Shown here: piece after piece, positions 58,787 to 64,000 of the stretch
Numbering within the stretch: the stretch's first letter is position 1
Layout: the number at the start of each line of letters is the position of its first letter
DNA from: Cliona cf. orientalis
Lineage: Eukaryota; Porifera; Demospongiae; Clionaida; Clionaidae
DNA: 64,000 nt
Direction: 5' to 3'
NCBI GenBank assembly: GCA_963930775.1
Contig: OZ005703.1
Location: 744,001 to 808,000, forward strand
Translations under genes and position numbers: made by a program
Notes under the pieces: generated by a model
Seen by the model: only the letters and a program-made list of their open reading frames with translations
Told to the model about the DNA's origin: nothing
Databases searched by the model: none

Positions 58787-61700
58787 CTAACGCTTGTGAT
58801 GATGATGATGACTATGCTTGTGTTTAGTATTACCACTGCTGCTGTTGCTACTGTTAGTACTGCTCTCTTTACTGTGTTCTGGTTTTCTCCACACTTCTTT
58901 ATGCTCCTTACTGTATTTATGTTTTTTGTGCTTGGGTCGGGTGCTACTGAGTGAGCTACCCCCGCCCATGGGAGGAGGCGGCAGTCTGCTGGAATCGCCG
59001 CTACTTATTGGAACGTGGTGCTCCTCTTCCGAACTATCTGTATATTCAGTTAATCGTCTCTTTCTGTCTTTCTTAGGCAGCCTTTCGGATTCGTACAGCG
59101 ACTTTCTCTCTTGACTACCCTCCCTGGAGGGCTCATACAGCATGTCTTCGTCGGAAATACTCTCATAAGAGCGTCGCCTTAGATCCCCCTTACCATTAAA
59201 AGTAGGCCCCCCGTCTCTCCCATAAGATCCCCCCGAATCGTGTAGCAGGGAATCTGACGAAGGTGGCAGACGATGATACTGGTGGGCTCGCTTCTCCTTT
59301 CTCTCCGGCGTCCCTCCACGACTACTTCCACCACCCCCTCCGCGATGTCCACTCGCACTCCTCTCGTCTCTGTGATGTTTCTTGGAGTAGGAAGAAGGTA
59401 AGGGTGACTCTAGACCGGGCCTCTTCTTGCTGTGTGGGCGTTTGTGTTTAGAGTAAGAGGTGGGATCATCTGAATGCGACCACTTTTTGGAAGACTCGTG
59501 CCGTGATCTAATTAGATCCTCGTCAGGGAGGGGCGATCCCTCTTTATCTGCCTTATCCTTACGAATCGGACTGTATGAAGAATGAGTCGAATTGGCGGGA
59601 GAAGCTTTTGAGCTTTGCTGACTAGGCGGTCGACTCCTTGCTTCCTTCAAAGGCTCTCGCGAGTGGCTTCGACCTTCGGAATGGTGAGAGCGATGTTCAG
59701 AACTAGTTCTATGCTCAGAGGAGGCAGTTCTGTGGTCTGTGCTGGAGGGATTTGACCCTGAACGGTGTTGGTGATCGGCCACGTGGGAGTGCTGGTTCTC
59801 ACTTGCATGAAAACTGCCAGAAGTCACTGTGTTAGGGAGAAAAGCATGGTAAAAGGCTAAAAGCTTACATGCATTCAAAAACAATTGCAAAAAAAGTTAT
59901 AAATGCTTACCAGCTGTACTATGTTTGCTCTGCTTTTGTCCACTGAGGCTTGATTTTGATGACGAATGACCCAATTTCTTCAGCTTTCTAACTGAAGATG
60001 AGTGGCGATCATCTTGTTGGTGGGAATCTTCTCTCGATGCTTTTTCACTATTCACCTTCTTCTCTTTTGTTGAAGAGTGCGACACATGAGTGTGGGCATG
60101 CGCTAGGGGTGTGGTAGCACTTGTAGTACTAGTAGTAGAGGTCGTTGTCATGGAAACAGTGTCTACTTCAAACAGCCTCATCTGCGAATCTGGCGGCGGT
60201 CTTGCTCTCTTTCTGCTCTCCGTTTTTCCATCCTTTCCCAGCTTAGAAGAGTGGCTTACGTGCTTTCTGTGCTGAAGTCTGTTAGGGCTAGGCCTATTCA
60301 CTACAAGCCTGTTCTGGGGGCCTCCTGAAACGCTGATCGAGTTGACACTGCTCGAATCACTACTGGTAGAAATAGTAACACCACTTGATTGCTGTACTTG
60401 TTCCTTATCTTTATCTTTATCTGGGACCGAGGATGAGAAATCACTATGGTTGGTAGTGTGACTTTCTTTTGGAATTTCCTCACTTTCTAGTGCTTTACTA
60501 GCCAGTTTTGGGGTAGGTGGCAGATTCTCGAACACATCCACCTCGATTGGTGGATCTGGTGTGAAAGGTGGAGACGATACGGAAGACCCGTTCGATGGTT
60601 TTGCGCCGACGTCAACTTTAAGCTTCTCCACGTTCTTATTACTCATTGGAGGAGGAGGAGAAGAGGGAGGGCTAGAAGCCGTCTCTTCACTCGTCTTGAC
60701 ATCAGATTCGCATGCTTTCTCTGCCACGACACTTTCCTGCTGCTGCTGCTCTCTCTCCTCATAGCTAGCCTGTGCAACATCAGCAAAAGCACTCCAAGAT
60801 GTCACCTTTCCATCAGTAGAAGGTGGAGAAGGCTTTGCTGGTTCAGTTAAGATATCATCATCCTCTCTGCTGCCTTCATCAATTGCAGCTTCTACTTTGT
60901 CACTAGGCTGCTGCTCTGGGGACCCAGCTTCTGTGTTCATAGCCTCTTCTTGAACCAATGATGGAGGAGATCTAGCACTATCAGCAACTTTATCATCTTC
61001 CTGTACTTTCATAGTGAGCTGATTGTCATCTAAACTGCTGGGGTCCTGCACCACTGGAAAAGCTTCACTAGCATGGGTCTCCTCTACTTCAGTATTTTGC
61101 TTCAAGCTAGACTCAAATTCATCGTGTCTTTCGATTGCATCGGGTTGAGAGACAGGAGAAGCTTCGTTGAAGACAGGCTCAGGTTCATGTTCGGGTTTAG
61201 GCTGTACTTCCCTCTCCTCCTCCTCCTTTTTATCCTCCGTAGCAAGCTTCAATCGTTTACTAGGAGGCAAGTCATCATCAATATCATGATCACTACTGAC
61301 GTCGTGTGAAGAGTCACTGACAGTGTTAGAAGCAGCACTGAGATCTGGTGCTGGTGCTGATACAGCGCTAGTAGGTGGGGCCTCTTCTTTTGATGCAAAC
61401 GTTGACTGAGGCTCTAAACTGATATTTAATGTTGAAGGCTGGTGGTGGCTACTAGGGAGGCTAGCTTCAACAGTTGAGCTCTTCTCTTCAATCTGGGCCA
61501 TAGAAGCACTAGATTCAGGGACCACATTTGGTGTAGATTCTTCACACGTTCTCTCAAGAGCATCAGGAATGGTAGCAGATGGTGGACTAGGTTCTCCTAC
61601 TGACTGTTTCAATTCCGTTCCAGAGCCAGAATCTGCACCAGAGGTTGTCTCCTGTTCCATTCCGACATCCACAGATGAAGTAGACAAGCTTGGAAGCCTC

Positions 61701-64000
61701 TTGGCTGGAGTTGGTGGCGTAAGAGTAGCTTCACTGTCGGAATCATTAGCTTCAGCACTGATGGTCAAGCTACGTGGTGGTATCTTTGACAAATTAGAAG
61801 GCTTCTGGGGCACGGTGTTCTCTCCTTTCTCTCTCCCACTTGGCTGTTTCTCTTGCCCAGAACCATTACCATTACTGTTACTAAACACCTCCTGTGGAGG
61901 TGACTGTCTGTTGTTGCCTTCAGCTACACTCGATGGCTCTTTTGATGAGGTAGTCCCCATCATTAGCATGGCTTCTGCGGCAGAGTAGCTAGCCGATCGT
62001 CTCTGAGAGTCATCCTCTCTGGAACTATCCACTTCACTAGATTCGTTCCGATTGCCTGAGCTTGCTGCTGAAGGCTTGGTGATGTTTCGTTTTAGCATAG
62101 CTCCAGATAGCTGTAAGAGCGAGTCAACCGCTGTACTCTCAACATTCGTCACTTCTTCAGTCATTCTCTCACTGCCTACCGCATCAGATTTTGCACCCTC
62201 CTCCTTCAGGTGTGCATCCCCCTTACCGAGCATCAACAGTGACTTAGCTCCAGCTAGACTCACGGGCGAGTGCATTAGAGGATTCTTCGAAGGTTCACTG
62301 CTCGGTACACTCGTGGATATCGTGAGAGGTGACGCAGATATGGTCTTTGCAGCGCTGGTTGTGGTATCGCTTAGCGGATTCTGTTCTCTACTCTGCATTG
62401 AGCTCATCGTGGCCAGCATATTCAAAGCGTAGTTGTTGTCGCTCGAGTCTCCAACATCGACCACCTCGTCTTTATCGTCAGGGGTAGGAACGGACGGTGG
62501 AGTGGATGATGTTTTTCGAGCTGTATCACTCCTCACTCGTCGCAGCTGTGAGGCTGTCTGCTTGCCGGAAGGGGGAGGCGATGGTACGACCGGTTCAGGA
62601 CCTATATTGATGATCTCTTGACTTTTGTTCTTCCATCTCCTCCTGCGGCGATCCGGTTTACTCTGCATCTTAAAGTCGTCGTTTTTGACTTGATGAATCC
62701 GAAGCTTCATCTTGTCCGGTGTACCTCGTGGGCTGCCACGCCCGGCAGGTCCCTCGATCCCCACGGCCGTCCCCTTTCCCCCTCCCCCTCCTCCCCCTGG
62801 CCCCCGCATCTGTTGATGTGTGGGGGGTGTGCCGAAGCTAAGGGGGAGCATTTGGCCGAGAGAAGATGTCATCAAGTGGCTCGAATTTGGCAGTGTTCTT
62901 GCATCCATCATACCACCAGGTGCAAAAGGACTAGAAGATGGCGAAGCGGACATGTTGAATAGCATTTGCGAAACGGGAGGCGAGGAGTGTTCAGTAACTG
63001 GCTTCCATTTATTACCACCTCCACCAGGGGCTGCTGGTGTGTCGCTTCGATTAAGGGGAAATCCCTTTTTCGCCTGATTTGGTGGGCTCTCATTGTGGCT
63101 TGAAAGACCAGTGACGTCTATGGAAGCTGCAGAGCCCCTACGTTGGTGAGCTCTGTGTGCTTCCTTCGAGGATCCTCCAAGAGCCGTCAAGTTTCCTTCG
63201 CTCCCCGTGTGCACCCCGGCCGCAGCTAGCGTAGAGAGGCGGGGATTAAAGAGATTGACTCCTCCCCCTGGTGTCTGTTGGCCTATCGTGGCTGGAGGTG
63301 GTGGAATACCACCGATACTGAAGGGCATCTGGTGCAAGTACGGCATCAAATTGATGTTTGTTCCGGCAGCCATTAGTGCTGCGGCGGTGGCGGCCGAGCC
63401 TGCTGTTGGAGGCTGCATCATGCCCAAGCCTGGAAGCTTATCCATCGAGACAGGCTGTGATGGTAATTCACCACTTGCAGTGCCAGCACTGAGCGGTTGA
63501 GACTGTTTGTTATCGTCCTTACCCTGGAGTAGCTGTTGAGCTTGGATGATGGGTGGGCTCAAGCGATTCGAAACACTTGGATCGTTCAAACTCTTGAACG
63601 CCGAGAGAGCTGAACCAGACGGTATTCCCGGATAAGAAAAGGGCATAGCAATGGTAGCAGTGGGAGTGCCGGGATGGGAGGAGGTGCCAGGACTACTACC
63701 AGCGCTGACGCCAGCCAATCCTGGAAAACCTTTCAGACCTTGAGCAGGGGGTAGGGAGTAGCGATACTGCGCCAGAAACGGAGCACTTAGAAACGGAGCT
63801 TTGTAGGGCGAGTTGGGATCAAACAATGGCATGGTCGGTCTCACAGGGGGCAGACCAGGGGCTGCAGCAGCAGCAGCAGCGATCATTCCGCCAGGTGCCG
63901 AAATCCAGTTTGCTCCGGGCAGAAATGGTGCCGCGGCGGCGGCAGCAGGTCCGAATGGAAAGCGAGGTACTGCAGTACTAGACACTGATGCTGGATCTAT
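58787..64000 (-). CDS. Very large low-complexity, probably nuclear protein (5' partial; at least 1709 aa)
   Basis: Two exons are visible: 64000-59911 (open to the window edge, frame starting I-D-P-A-S-V at 64000) and 59826-58787 (stop TAG 58787-58789). They join in phase 1 (g|tg). The N-terminal part is rich in Ala, Pro, Gly and Met. At about residues 420-450 of the visible part there is a basic block KMKLRIHQVKNDDF...DRRRRRWKNK that looks like the most conserved, possibly nucleic-acid-binding or nuclear-localising, element. The middle is acidic Ser/Thr/Glu/Pro-rich. A segment PPSKRLKLATEDKK near residue 930 resembles a bipartite nuclear localisation signal. The C-terminus is rich in Ser, Arg, Lys and His (SHKRPHSKKRPG, KHKKHKYSKEHK, a HHHHH run near the end). 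No catalytic domain was found. I do not recognise the orthologue; a transcriptional or RNA-processing cofactor is plausible. The 4.1-kb uninterrupted exon is exceptional here. Confidence 0.75.

Noticed and set aside
61569-61988. 139-aa plus-strand open frame, with others at 62052-62432 and 63207-63500
   Set aside because: They lie antisense inside the 4.1-kb exon of the large minus-strand gene. Biased codon content on the coding strand leaves the opposite frames open; no start context or similarity supports them.
63983-63985. GTG as a start codon for the large minus-strand protein
   Set aside because: The frame continues upstream to the window edge (I-D-P-A-S before it) and nuclear animal genes rarely start at GTG. 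The gene is treated as 5' partial.
1-64000. CRISPR arrays, prokaryotic operons, rRNA or tRNA genes
   Set aside because: The sequence is eukaryotic with spliceosomal introns. No spaced direct repeats of CRISPR type and no rRNA or tRNA signature were seen by eye; a tRNA scan was not possible.

Overview
The window is nuclear DNA of a multicellular animal. Every recognisable gene has metazoan orthologues, is split by GT-AG introns, and most introns are short (80-1000 bp). The rest is AT-rich DNA with ATAATATTAT-type tracts, microsatellites and small inverted-repeat elements. Three tandem immunoglobulin (Ig)-domain receptors with tyrosine-rich tails, plus a pair of intronless cysteine-rich secreted genes of a family I associate with cnidarians and sponges, point to an early-branching animal. 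A demosponge is my best guess; this is inference, since no search was possible.

Layout. 1-8959: last four exons of CWC27 (+), spliceosomal cyclophilin. 9376-36617: three tandem (+) paralogous type I membrane receptors, named here IgA (1502 aa), IgB (1496 aa) and IgC (661 aa). IgA and IgB each have 8 Ig-like domains; IgC has 3. All share a membrane-proximal module with eight conserved cysteines, one transmembrane helix and a tyrosine-motif tail. 37313-42664 (-): FZR1/Cdh1, APC/C activator. 42952-44670 (+): EBNA1BP2, ribosome biogenesis, head to head with FZR1. 44878-46414 (-): CFAP144, ciliary. 46658-50080 (-): MFSD14, transporter. 50244-55152 (+): LMBRD2, head to head with MFSD14. 55558-56475 and 57180-58082 (-): tandem intronless secreted proteins. 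58787-64000 (-): the 3' part of a very large, mostly disordered nuclear-type protein that runs off the window.

The housekeeping half is dense, with two apparent bidirectional promoters of 287 and 163 bp. The receptor half is looser and holds the most interesting biology. The three receptors share intron positions and phases, so they arose by tandem duplication. IgC lacks the five middle Ig domains and has a different, short tail. The receptors lack any kinase domain; signalling would go through phosphotyrosine docking (YxxL, YExI, YAxI, PPxY motifs). This architecture resembles Hydractinia Alr allorecognition receptors only in general plan.

The non-coding DNA holds at least five small elements (one family in two copies) bounded by TA and sharing a TACC[G/T]TA end, which fit Tc1/mariner-type MITEs. 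It also holds an exact palindrome with arms of about 143 bp, a further 70-bp-arm hairpin and a 269-bp tandem repeat. All exon boundaries were placed by eye from splice signals, reading-frame phase and paralogue or remembered human protein similarity; the total CDS lengths of the complete genes are multiples of three.
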